NCBI GenBank assembly: GCA_018873245.2
Contig: JAEMBT020000003.1
Span: forward strand, 11,935,843 to 11,999,842
Source of the DNA: Archegozetes longisetosus
Taxonomy: Eukaryota; Arthropoda; Arachnida; Sarcoptiformes; Trhypochthoniidae
Reading direction: 5' to 3'
DNA length: 64,000 bases
Shown: in pieces, positions 32,407-44,622 of the stretch
Layout of the letters: each line of letters opens with the position of its first letter
Numbering within the stretch: position 1 is the stretch's first letter
Notes under the pieces: generated by a model
The model's database searches: none
What the model saw: the letters and a program-made list of their open reading frames with translations, nothing else
Told to the model about the DNA's origin: nothing
Translations under genes and position numbers: made by a program

Positions 32407-33235
32407 CTTTTCCATCTTATAAACTGAGCATATTTTACTATTTTCGTAGCTATGTATGGTCATTTTTCCGCTTAATCAATAATGTATTGCTCAGCTATAA
32501 GTCAAACAGTTTCAGTTAATTAATGCTATCATTTTGTTGAGTCTGCCTCAACAGACTTTAAACGTTATATGGAACAAATAGGCATTTACTAATAAAACAT
32601 AATTCATTTTTTAACGTCGTTAACTAACGAATACCTGACAAAATTCGAAAATATTTAGTTATTAATAGACGCATACTTTATAAATTTATTGCTAACATCT
32701 TTAACAAAGAGCTCAAGCTGGCATAATTTATCCAAAGGCTAGAAATCTACTTATTATCATATCGGGTATAACCATCAATTATCAACAAATTATACACTTA
32801 CTTTGGTTCAAAATATTCTACTTATGGATCTTTTAGAAGTATCTGTCAATAACTATTGAATAACTCTTTGTCCAAAGTCATAAATTAAACGACAAGCTCA
32901 TGTCACTTAGTTCTGTTATTTAGTTGATAAAGCTGAAATATTTCGCAAATCTAGATATTCAGATTTTATTCGAACAATTCTCTGTGAAGTTTGTGTAATA
33001 TGTAGTTTCAATTAGTATTTTCTCGTTCTTAATTTTTATTAGCTGTCAAATAAGCAAACCTAAATTCGATGATAAACACCAACTGAATAGAAAGAAATAA
33101 TTTATTAAACATATGCAATAATTCAGAATATTATGTTTAACCAAATATTTCGATGTTATAGAATATTCGTTAAAGTTTTCCATAATCAAATTATTAGTAG
33201 ATTCAACAAAATTACAATTAATAATTTATTTTCAG
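32407..33235. other. Intergenic between tyrosinase and its dead copy
   Basis: AT-rich. An open stretch at 33133-33235 may derive from the upstream part of the dead copy but has no clear match. Confidence 0.4.
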
Positions 33236-35278
33236 ATAGAAGTGATTCGACAGAATGTAACCATATGATTTATCAGAACTCTAATCACGACACCAATTTT
33301 ACTGATGAACAAAGAAAGGCAAAATAATTGATATAATTATGAAACAAACTCTATTAATAAACCTTGAATTTTTTTATCGAAACTCGATCCAATAATTAGA
33401 GTATTGATAGTCAGTGATTCATTGTTTCAGAACATCTCCTAGTGCGTGTTTTATGTTTTGATAATATCTTATTGAAATATGAATCATGTATTAAAAGTCA
33501 ATATTTGATAATCAAATTGAAGATTTGATTTTAGGGTTTGTTCCACAATTATACTAGGGCACGCTGAAAGTTTTTGTAATAGGCCAACCTGGTGCACGTA
33601 TCTGAAAGTTTTCAAGATCCAAACATTTGTTTGCATTTCGCAGGATTAAGCACAAAATTTCATTTGGCTATCTCTCGTCGTTTAAATTCCGTGATAATTT
33701 AATGATATCTAGTCGTCAAATGTTTCCAATTCAAATCCATTATATCTAAAAAAAGTTTGATGACTAGTCTGTGATATCTTTAAATTATCACAGAATCTAA
33801 ACGACTAGAGGTAATCAAGTGAAATTTGGTGCCTAATCCTACGATATGCAAACAAATGATAGTACCTTGAAAACTTTCAGATACGTGCACCAGGTTGGCC
33901 TATTACAAAAACATTTCGTGTGGCCTAGTAATAATCAACTATTTTGCCGAACTCTGCTGTTGAACAAATAGAAAACGTGAGGATTTATCTACAAAGATTC
34001 TCAACAAAAACTTCAATAAAACCAATGAGACCTGTCTGTAGCAAACATTATGAGAAAAGATTCCAAATGTTTGACATACGAGGAAGAATGGATATTATCA
34101 ATGTGTTCAAACAGTATATAATGTTAATAATAGAGTAATGGATAGATCGACGTACATCCATTCTGATTATTGGCCCACAGCACATAAGTTGACTGAAGCA
34201 GTGGCATGGTACCGATGGTTCTTAAATTAAATCCAGAAAGAAATGAGAAAAATGAGACCAAAAATAACACTTCTGCATTGGGTACAAAGCAAGTTAGTAG
34301 AATGACTCTTTTTACTGGTCTAAAGAGCGAAATAAGTTCACGAGCTTTTTCTCGCAAACTTCCAAAGAGCTGAATAAAACGTTACCTATCCTTTAAAGTT
34401 TCAAAATATAAAATTTCAGTTTTCATTCATATTCAGCACTGATTTTGATGATGTCTCAACAGTATAAAACAAATAAATCATTTTTTACGCCTTCAACAAC
34501 AATTACAAGTATTGTAATTTGCAAATCCATGAAAGCGCTGCTGATTTCTCTGTTCCTGGAAAAAATAATTTGGGACTATTTCAGACACACAGAAAATACA
34601 AGCAACAATTATTATGTATCTGATGATCCTTTTACTTATCAAATGGTTGTCCACAAGAAAACTCATTACTTAAGACTGCAATAAAAAGGTAACAAAACGG
34701 TTCTCAACTTGAAACTGTCGGAATAGATCACTTCGGTTCTTCAAATGTCAGATTCATGGGCAAAATAAGAACAGGCTGAAATTAACTATCACTTTAGAAA
34801 ACATTTGGCTGTCGGCAAATTTTCTATAGATTTAAACAATACTGTCGTCACTAATCAGAAGGAATTTGTTATAGAAATGTTTTATTTGGTGTATGATTTT
34901 TCATCCTTTCTACAGTTCCTTCTATAGATCTTATTTGTATCATAAATATGAAGTGAACTGCCTGGCATTCAAATGGCAGTAAATTCATAGTAAATTGCTG
35001 GTTCTGTAAACCTATACTAGATATAAACTTGATTCAAATACAAAGAGATAGTTGCGGGCCAATATTCGATTCATATTTGATACTGGTTATTTGACTCATT
35101 TTAACAAGACACTAGTCAAAAGGGTGTTTGAGGTCGTATTCAGTGACCTGTGCTGGGTTCACGACCAACACATTAAGCATATAAATGGTTTGAGTAATAA
35201 GATAATTGGACTACCGATTGCTATGAATCATTTACTGAAATTGAGAATATATTTTCCAATATTCTTTTCTGAGTAAAC
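33236..35278 (+). pseudogene. Decayed tandem copy of the tyrosinase gene
   Basis: Pieces of the upstream tyrosinase follow in order, in changing frames. They include a Cys/Asn-rich start with a TNFTDEQ stretch (33236-33325), KTSIKPMRPVCSKHYE (about 34000-34060), and YWPTAHKLTEAVAWYRWF (about 34170-34220). In the last, WHRW has become WYRW, losing a CuA ligand. IIWDYF lies near 34570, a HF-KHL-VGKF remnant of CuB near 34790-34830, and FSDLCWVHDQHIKHINGL near 35135-35190. Stops and frameshifts separate them, and a MITE sits inside (33554-33928). Not functional. Confidence 0.85.
33554..33928. mobile_element. MITE with TA target site inside the dead tyrosinase copy
   Basis: 375 bp with long inverted repeats. 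The left end CTAGGGCACGCTGAAAG and the right end terminating CGTGTGGCCTAG are mirror images, and so are the next blocks (AGGCCAACCTGGTGCACGTA and its complement). It is flanked by TA on both sides (33552-33553, 33929-33930), as expected for Tc1/mariner-type insertion. It has no coding capacity. Confidence 0.85.
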
Positions 35279-35464
35279 TCAACTAATGTTGAGAACTGTT
35301 CGTTAACTTCAATATTTTTTATTTTTCAACAGAATTTTACACTAAATTATAAACGACAAGTATTTCTAATAAAATATACAATTAATTAATTAAATAAATA
35401 TTTAAACAATTGAAAAATACGAGAAACTTACTAACAAAACATTAAGAACTTAATTAAAATACAA

Positions 35465-38400
35465 TTAGAACGCGTCTTGAATGTTCTGTAATTGTCTTAT
35501 CGCGAGATCAGTTGGTAGATGAAACCGAATAGCCGACAACTTTTCTAATGAACGTAAGGTGTCGTCAAAACCAGTTGACACCAGGTACGACCACTTCTCG
35601 TAACACAAGTCAATAATAGTACGACTTTTGACTATTAATTTAAGCCATTGAACTAATTTGCCTTCACTAAAAAGCAATGGATAGAGATCAATTGTTTATA
35701 ACTAATTGATTAAACACAAGTTTAGCTTCATTTGTTTTTCTTACTTAAGTGCTGCGCAAACAAATGCTTTGAAATGGGAATCAGGACTTCGTTTTAATTT
35801 AGTGTGAGTTTCGATTATATCGTCAATACACGATAGTAGAGTCTGTTTAGGAGTTATAGCAGTTCCGCCGACTATTTGTAAATTGAATGATTGGGAGAGT
35901 TTGCGAGCGGGACAAGCGTTATATGTTACACCATTCTAGCATTAGATAAACATTCAAAATCAATGCCAACAGCAAAAGTAATAACAGTTTTATGGATGCG
36001 AATAATTGTAATTGAAATTACTTTAAGCTCGTAGTATTTAACAATCACATCCCAGGCATGCATAGGCCGAGGTACAAGTTGAGATCGGGTTGAAAAACAG
36101 CCCCAATTGAATATAGACGGAGACATTCCTTCGTTAATAATTATGCGACTGGAGAGTCCGTGTTGCAACAGGTCTCTTAAAGCAGACGACAATTCTTTTC
36201 TCACAGCTGCTGTCATTCTTTCGTTACACAATAGATTGGTTGGCGAGTCATCTGAATCTGATGTATAGTCAGAATCATTGGAATGTTTTTCGTGATGTAT
36301 ATCAATGATGCGATCTATGGCTAACTCTAATCTCGCTCTAAGGTCTCCCCAATGGTTTCCCTTTGACGACTTTTTCAGTATATTTCGCTCAAAATGCTGA
36401 TTTATGTTCCCTTTAAATACATACAAAGAGTAATTAGTTTTTTCTCTAATAACATTTAAGCATTGTAAAATCAATTGGAAAGTCATCTACCGCAACCAAA
36501 CTGAGCGAAAGTGAAGACTTGCAGTAAAGTTAATGCTCTTCTAATCATTTTGATTGCTGTCTCATTGCTTTCTCTGTTCTTTTGATTTCTTTCATGCTTT
36601 TTTCGTTTCATTTCTTCAGCTTTTAGTTGATTATACGGCTCTATAGATTGTTGACTATTACCGTGTAATGGACAATTACATGTGCATTCGTTATGTTCCT
36701 CATTAGTCCCTAATTTAATATAAATACAAATAACTTTTTTAATACAAACGAGAACAGTTCAATTATTAATTAATTTAGTTATAAATTGTAGTTCTAATAG
36801 GGGAAACAACTTTTACGGTCATCATTATCATAGATTATATACTAAAAGGTCTTCAAACTTGAACTTCAAGTTAAAATACTTTCTAACAAGTCAACGAATT
36901 TAAGAGGCAAAAGCCATAAAACAAGGAAAACAGACTTCGAGTTCAAGTTTGAATACCTGTCGTAAAATACTCGAGATAACGCAATTTTATTTCTCATTAG
37001 TAAATACTCTGCATACGTTCTCACTTTAAAAGTTAACATAAAATAATAAATCAAACTAAAATAAAAACAAAGTTTAATACCTTGGAGAAACTGAATAAAT
37101 CTTTCCAAATCTGTTATCTGTGTTTTTAATTGGCTCACAAGTTGTTCTTTCATTATAACTGGATTTACTAACTATAATACGAACAAAATGATTCATATGA
37201 TTAAGTCATCAAATTCTATCATTATTTATAGTTTATAAAGAAAATAGACACACATCTCTTATAGCTTTATCTACTTGTTTTCTCAACTCTTCAGGTGTTG
37301 ATTTGTCCAACTCGTCCAAATTGAGCGGTAATTTTCCCTTTAATTGTTCAATAATGACTGTTTGTCTCTCTAATAGCATTGATGATGGAATCGAAGCAAT
37401 ATCTCCTGTTTCGTACGCATATTTCTCCAGTCTTCCAATTGATCTTTTAACTTTTCGATCAACTCCTTTTGTTTGATTCGTTGCAGCTCAAGTTTGTCTT
37501 CCGTCAGTGAAGTACCATCTGAACAACAAAATTCAATTATAAAATGTTAAAACAAAAACTTGACAAATCAAAACCAAATTGAATGCTTCTATTTTCAAGT
37601 TATCTAACAGATTAATATAAACAAAAAAATACTAATATTTGATAGCTATTAATTTACTGGAAGTCAAAATATCCAAATATTCAAACATTCATAATAAATA
37701 CCATAATCCTTATTATCGGTTAAATCTATTTGTGGTTGTCTTATATCAGGTATTCCTCTATTAGCAAATTGTTCCAAGTCTTTGAGCAATTCTTCTCTTT
37801 GGTCATCATTGGAGTCAACAATTTGTTTAAGCCTGAGCTGAACCTGAGCGAAATGTGAGGTCAATGCCATGAGAGAGGCATTCAATAATTCCTGTTCTTC
37901 TTCTAATTGTTTCATTCTGCTCGGCGATAATCTGTTGCCTCCCATTATATCGAACTCTTCGTCACCATCTTCATCGCCCGAACCACAAGAACAATACTTG
38001 AATTGCTGCTCAAATACTGCATCGTTTTCTGGATAATCACTTACGTTGTCAACTATTAGAATAAAATGAAAGCTTAATTCAATATCTAAACACTTTTGTC
38101 ATATTTTAATTATCTGAAATTATATCGTGTAAGGTTTTCTAATTAAGAGATGCGTACACTTTTAAAAAACAAATTGACAAAACTTGATCCTAAAATGAAA
38201 TGATATGTTTGTTTGACTTAATCTAAACATCCACAGCTGACAATTAATAGCATATGAATGGCGTCAGTTGTATCCACTCAAACATATTTTATGTCGTAGC
38301 CTTAAATTAATATAAGATCTAAACTAGTGTCACTCATCTAATCAAATAATTAACGAGCAAATTATTTTTTAATTTTATTAAAAGGAGAGAATAAGACAAA

Positions 38401-38562
38401 CAATAAACTCTTACTATCGTCAAAATGATCGGCAATTTGGTTAATATCCTGTTTCTCGCGACTGGCTTCACTAATAGCCGATTCATGTATAGTTACGTTA
38501 TTATAATTAGCGCTAATTTGGTCCATTTTATCGATACCATCTGTTAATAACCTTCTATCCAT
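35465..38562 (-). CDS. RUNDC1: RUN domain-containing protein 1 (RUNDC1), eight exons
   Basis: Exons: 38562-38415, 38052-37702, 37518-37254, 37171-37081, 36709-36491, 36410-36022, 35935-35745 and 35666-35465. All junction phases agree, giving about 618 codons, close to the usual family length. The N-terminal part is acidic. A coiled-coil follows (EEEQELLNASLMALTSHFAQ), then VKEQL-like and QLKTQITDLERFIQF segments. The C-terminal RUN region has GNHWGDLRARLELA, LSQSFNLQIVGGTA and a conserved end (LPTDLAIRQLQNIQDAF). RUN domains act with small GTPases in membrane and cytoskeletal traffic; the exact role of RUNDC1 is not settled. Oddity: exon 3 changes frame near 37427-37432, where one base appears to be missing. 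Start chosen: the first in-frame ATG. Confidence 0.9.
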
Positions 38563-41500
38563 CCATTCGTAATTATAGGCTTTTGCCAAATAAAATAATA
38601 GAAATTGATTGTTATATTTGAAATGACTCGTGAATAACCAAACCTCTGTCAGACGGACTCAGTGAGAATCTAATCTAAGAGCAGAGAAAAAACCTGAACT
38701 TTATTTGTCTGTTTAGATAATCGACAGATGGTTTTTACTACACGGATCACACATACCGTTAATAGCGGTTTACTCTTAAATTTGAATAAAGAGAACCGCA
38801 ATTACAAGACATATTGCGCAAAGTATGGATTGCGTCTTATCACTAAAATAATAGCTAAATTACTAATAAACCAATTTTAGTGCTCAGGCATCGTATTATT
38901 GTGTGGGAAGTGCATGCGATCGCGCTTTAGTGAGTAGTTGAAGTTCAATCCGATGGAAGGGATGATCAGTTGTTGGCTTCACTACAGCTAAAAGCAATCG
39001 ACAAAATGCTTTTGCGTCAAATCAAACTGTGCTCTACATGTAAGCCGTGGAGTTGTTGCGTACGAATCACTATGGAGATAACCATTCATTTTCTATCTTA
39101 TCTCTCTGACGAGAGTTGTTTTGGTAACCATTTATTGATCGACAGCCTTTTCCTAAAGCTCTACTGTTCAACTAAGAGTTACTGTTCAGCTTAGTATTTG
39201 ATGCGTTTGTATGGGTACAGACGTACAAATGCTCTGCTGCTCAGTGTCTCACTGCCTCACTGCTAGATATAAGTTTTGGCGCATACATACAAACAGTCGC
39301 ACAAACTCATCAATTTTTCATGCAATACCTTATTACTCACTTTTTACTATAGCTTTAAACTAATTGAAGACCAAAGTAGAACTGATGTATTTTATTCGAT
39401 CCAACGATTAACAACGAATTTCTTTCTAAAGCACAAGTTTAGTACAAGTTTTCATATTTTGTAGAGGTCTTGTTTATCAAACACATGGCTTTTATCAGAA
39501 AACAGATTTAATACGCATCTGACGTTTTACTACAGTATCTATTTGAACATATTCTGCTAATCAAATAAAAACACTTATTAATAATTAATTCAGTCATAAA
39601 TTATTATAGACTTCGCGTCAAATCAATATAACGTCAACTGAGAAGTGGCAAAAGATTAAGTCAAAGTTGGTTCAGTCCATATTGGAGAGCAATGTCTGCA
39701 CAAAAATCAATTTTGCGATTAATCTCATTGTTTGTCATATCTTTTATGAAACGAGAGAGCTATTCAACTCATTTAAATCAATTATTGAACTGAAAATTTT
39801 GAGCTATCTGATAATAAACTAACGAATTTTGCGATTCAAATGGACGCTCAAATTTTACCTTCATTCTTGAAATTGTATACAAGTGTAATATCTGTTTAAA
39901 ACAACTAAATAATTGCACAAATACAATAACTCGCTCAGTCGTCACAACTTCAAGTAAAATAATTATGAAATTTTTGAAAAAAGATCTTGTTCGTTAGTTA
40001 AAATACGACGTGTTATACAAAAGAAGATAGTTTTTGTCTTGTTTTACGAACAAATAAAAACGATTGAAGGATTCCCAGATAATTGGCCGGTAGAGAATGA
40101 CTGAGCTTTCAATTTGATCATACGTTCCATTAATAAACGAGTTATTCATTATGATTAAGTTTGATTGTTATCCATTCAAATGTTTATTGCTAGAAAAATG
40201 TCGATTTTGCTACTTTTTTCTCATGATTTCCAGCAGATTTGGCCACTTCTGCGTCAATAATACTGCTTTGGTTTCTTACGTGAGTTATACGAATAGATAG
40301 TTAAGACGTGGTTAGCAAAAAATTTCTATAACAAAAATGGCAATAAAAGAAACACAGAGTCAACGGATAAAACTAAATTTTGTACTTAACGATTAAGGAT
40401 CAACAAAGTTTTGTTAGAGATAGGGATCAATTAAATTTCGACTCAAGTATATATATGGAAAAAGTTCTAATTAATTATCACTAAACTGTTTCAATAAACT
40501 TTAATAAATACTAGGGGTGAGTAAAAAAATACCATTTAATGCATAAAGACCTGTATTGAGGCTTTATTCGGCAAAAATTTCGTTAAAAGAATTAGCTTGA
40601 GGTTTTGTATTCGAGCATAACCTGAAAATTTTCAAATAAACTCGAATTTTTGACTTACATTCGTAATAAAGCATTTTCCACTTCTTACTTTAGAGATAAA
40701 TTTGAAAGTTTTGATAACTCTTCAACAAGTTTAGGTCATTAAAAGTTTTCATAATAAGTATATAATCTGACATTTGCCACATCTCCATTAATAAAACCTT
40801 GGATCAAAGCATAAAAAATGAAGTGAAATAGGGAGTGCTTCACAATAGCTAAGCCTCAACGCATTTATCGGACGAAGTAAGAAGAAACTGTGACAAAAGA
40901 CAAAATATAGTGAATAAGTGCAGTAAAAATAAGTCATTTTTTTACTCATATACTGAAAAGTATAAAGCAAAAGCATAAGAAAAGGAAATCGAGGCAAAAC
41001 AAACAGATATACTGTTTGTGTTGAGATTTAGACTAATAAAGACGAATGACCGGAACTAATGTCGGGTTAAGTTTTCTCATATCAACTCTTGTGTGTAATG
41101 AATGGCTCTTCAAATGGCGTTTAGTAAAAACAGATCAGATCAGATCAAAATAGATTGTGTTTCGTATTCACAATTTATTTACAATGTATTCTCCTTTGAA
41201 TAGTTGGCTATTTTTTAACACCCAAACAAAACTATTTTTCGCAACAAACTCTATTAAGATTGAAACATTTCGATTCAGGTCATGGTTTACAAGACTGAAA
41301 AATGTTGTTGATTGCAAACAATCTTTTATTTACTAGGAACTACTGATTGTCTTGATTCGGATAATTTGCAATAACTCGCTAACTATCTGATTGCTTAATA
41401 ATCCAAATCTAACGTTCGATTCAAACGGAGACCCTTACATGAGTTTAATTAGAATAAGAACTGAAACTAAAAGCTGTTTCAGCAGATTTTTTGTTATATT

Positions 41501-42778
41501 TTTATAATAATATGAATGATGATAAACGTGTTATGACAAACGATATGACACTTTTGCGTTTCAATACTGAAAGCAAAAAACCAATACGTGATTCAAGTGA
41601 TTGATAGTTAGGGCAGATCAGAAAGTTCGGGTTAAACACCATATCAAGACATCTCAATGCTATGCACTAATCAGTTACAGTACTTCGGAGATAGTATTGA
41701 TTAAATGTTAAGGATTCTTAAAAATATTTGAATCGACACAAAGAGTGATGGATTAATAATTTGATGTTTCCATTAGAGTAATAAAAAGTTACCAACGTTA
41801 TGTGTATTCTCATACTCAAATGTAAAAGTTTAGACGAACAAATGCATCAAAATACAGTATTTATTTCTAGAATAAGATGCAATCAATTAGTCAATACTAA
41901 TAATCTGGACAAACCACTAAACCATTGATGATTTGATTAGAAGTTTTTCCATACTTCGCTTTCAAATAGATTAAGAAAATTTGACAAATAGTCGACTAGA
42001 AAAATATTTGCTGAGAGAGAAAGACTTCATTATAAGACTTTTGTACTTGTTTTCCATCCTATGAAGCATTTCTCCTTAGCGTACAATTCAATGGTTTAGG
42101 TGTGAATAGATTTTTAAAAATACATTCGCAAGAATACAAACAGTAAACACAGATGTTCTTTGAAGACCTTAAAGATTGATTTAACAAAGAAATCAAATCA
42201 TTTTGAATGCACATTAATCTAACTGTCAGTTCAGTATTAAAACTGTTTTGTTCACTCCTATACAAAAGCTTTCGTAACCTACTGATCAATGTAAAACTCC
42301 ACAAATATATATCAAGTGTTAGATATAACTGATAGATCAAATTCATACAAAGCATAGATATCTTGACCTTTAGTTTAAGAAAGTATTAGATTTTATTTAT
42401 TTTTAATGAATTCCAAAGATAAGTTCTGCTTGGATTTCGAGGATCAGATTTCTTTGGAGCTGACTTTTGTTAAGATATTGTTAGTGATCACTCACTTTGG
42501 AAGCTTAGCACAAGTGATATGAACTTTATTCAACTGACGAGAATAATTGAAGTCTTGATTCCTTTTCGGATCATTAGTCAAAGCATTTGTACTCAAACAA
42601 AAGACTGACAGCTATTCGCAAATAAAGCTTTGAAACTATAGAAACATTTCATTACCAACTTAGTCAAAATACAATTTATTAGACTTTTTTGTCACATTCT
42701 ACATCTATGTAGAGAAACAAAATAATTTTTGATGAAAAAAATCAACCAAAATAGACAAATAAATACCTGCGAGAACAG
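38563..42778. other. Intergenic, 4.2 kb
   Basis: The part next to 38590-39250 is the RUNDC1 5' region and somewhat richer in G+C. The rest is AT-rich with only short chance frames. No RNA gene, transposon or repeat was recognised. Confidence 0.4.
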
Positions 42779-44622
42779 TTAAAGTCTTAGTAATTTGCCA
42801 CTTTTTGGATCTTCAGTGATAGCAAACACACTTTGTCTTTTATCAATAATAGTTTGCCCATCCATGAAAGGACGCAAGACTTGGGGTATGACTATAAATC
42901 CATCACTAGTTTGATTTTGTTCACAAATAGTTATCAACATTCGTGGAATAGCACATGCGGTAGCGTTGACTGTATGGACAAATTTATCACTAAATATTTC
43001 ATTAGTTTCTTCATTAAGACTTAATGTCCGATATTTAATATTCAATCTTCTCGACTGATAATCAGTACAATTTGAAGCAGAAGAGATTTCTCCCCACGAG
43101 TCACGACCTGAAACGATACGAAGTAAACTTTTACTTGTAAACATCACTCAAATCATAATCTGCTTTTGGATGGTTAACTCGCTACAACGATAAATAAATT
43201 AAAGAATATTGATGTAAGAAATTTTGAGACAATGGAAAAAATATTGTGAGCTGAAAAGTTTTAAATAATCTATGCAGAATGATATGTTATCGATTAGAGA
43301 AGAATTGAGATGCAGATCAACACCAATACCTGCCATATAAGCCTCGATATCAAACTTTCTATAGGCTGGAAGACCCAATTCGTGTGGGGGCATATCAATA
43401 ATCTTGAAACAAATGCCCAACTCTTCAAACAATGATTTTTGAATCTGAACAAAATCTTCTAGCATAGCAGCCGATTGTTGTTCAGTAGTGATGCTAAACA
43501 TTTCAACTTTATTAAAATAATGTACTCTAAACAAGCCGGACTTTTCTTTTGTAGTTTTAGCTTCAGCGCGATAGCAACGACTCAATGAACAGTACTTTTT
43601 TGGTAAGTCTTCTTCAGGAAATGTTTCACCTATTGGTTGAAAAATTAGTAACAATTTATCAAAACAGAAATAACAAAAATGTCAGGAACGAGAAACTTAT
43701 GTCAAAACTTAGAATTTTTGAAGCGAGAAATAAATTCATGAAAACTATATTTTTCAAAAGTTATAAAATATAAAGTTTTATTTATCAAAATAATTTATGT
43801 CTGAAAAAAGTGCTAACAGAAGAAACTTTTTGAATAAAATATAGATTTATTAACCGATATTGAGAGCAGCCAAAGGCATTTCCGCAGTTCCGGCCAGACA
43901 TAGGCGTTGATCGCTTCTCAATGAATAGACTTGTGATCGACGACCAAATGGATTGAATCCACACGACTGTATTATATCGGAGTATAACAATTGCGGTACA
44001 ATAACTGGCGTAAAATTGTAATCATTAATCAACGTTTTCAAAGTCCAACGTGCGAGCGCCTGCTCTAAACGCGATAAATCACCGAAAAGAGCATAACTTC
44101 TTTTGCCACCGACTAGACCGAGATTTCCGAGATTTATGTCCGAAAGGTAGAGAAGTCCTAATTTTTGCATTAGTGTCTCTGCAGTTTCAGGTTTAAAATT
44201 GAATTCTGGTTTTGTTCCGATTTCTTCAACTGTTTTGAAGTCAACATTTTCTGTTTCATACCTTCAGTATAAGTAAATAGCAAAAATATGAACCATTTTA
44301 AACACAACTCGCAACTACTCTATACAAGTAATAGTCAAAATTACCAAATAGGATCGAGTTTATTGGGCATTAACGCAATTTTTCTCATTATCTCGTCAGA
44401 CATTAGTTGAGGACTATTTTGGTTTTTCAGTTCAAATAATTGCTGGAAGTCTTTCTGCATATTTCTTAGTTTTATATTATTAAGTATTTGATCATGATTT
44501 TCTTGTGATAGGTAATAATCTGTTTCGTAATTAGTGTGACAAATCAGTTCTTCGGTTGGAAATAATTGTCTCGATGATAAGTGTTGATGACACCGACGCG
44601 CAAATTGACGCAAACAATTCAT
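42779..44622 (-). CDS. SARS2: Mitochondrial seryl-tRNA synthetase
   Basis: Four exons: 44622-44345, 44261-43855, 43629-43330 and 43107-42779. Junction phases agree, giving 437 residues. The N-terminus is basic and Arg/Gln/His-rich, as expected for a mitochondrial targeting sequence. Class II features: TAEMPLAALN before motif 2; motif 2 with CYRAEAKTTKEKSGLFRVHY then FNKVEMF; MPPHELGLPAYRKFDIEA; SASNCTDYQSRRLNIKY; and HTVNATACAIPRMLITICE leading to motif 3. The N-terminal tRNA-binding arm is short, as in animal mitochondrial enzymes. It charges mitochondrial tRNA-Ser in the matrix. No disruption seen. The donor of exon 2 (GTTAAT) is weaker than the others. Confidence 0.93.

Noticed and set aside
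34124..34357. Minus-strand frame inside the dead tyrosinase copy
   Set aside because: Shadow of pseudogene sequence.
40788..40997. Open frame of 69 codons
   Set aside because: AT-driven hydrophobic composition, no splice or promoter context, no family.
42059..42355. Open frame of 98 codons downstream of SARS2
   Set aside because: Looks random; no similarity and no gene structure.
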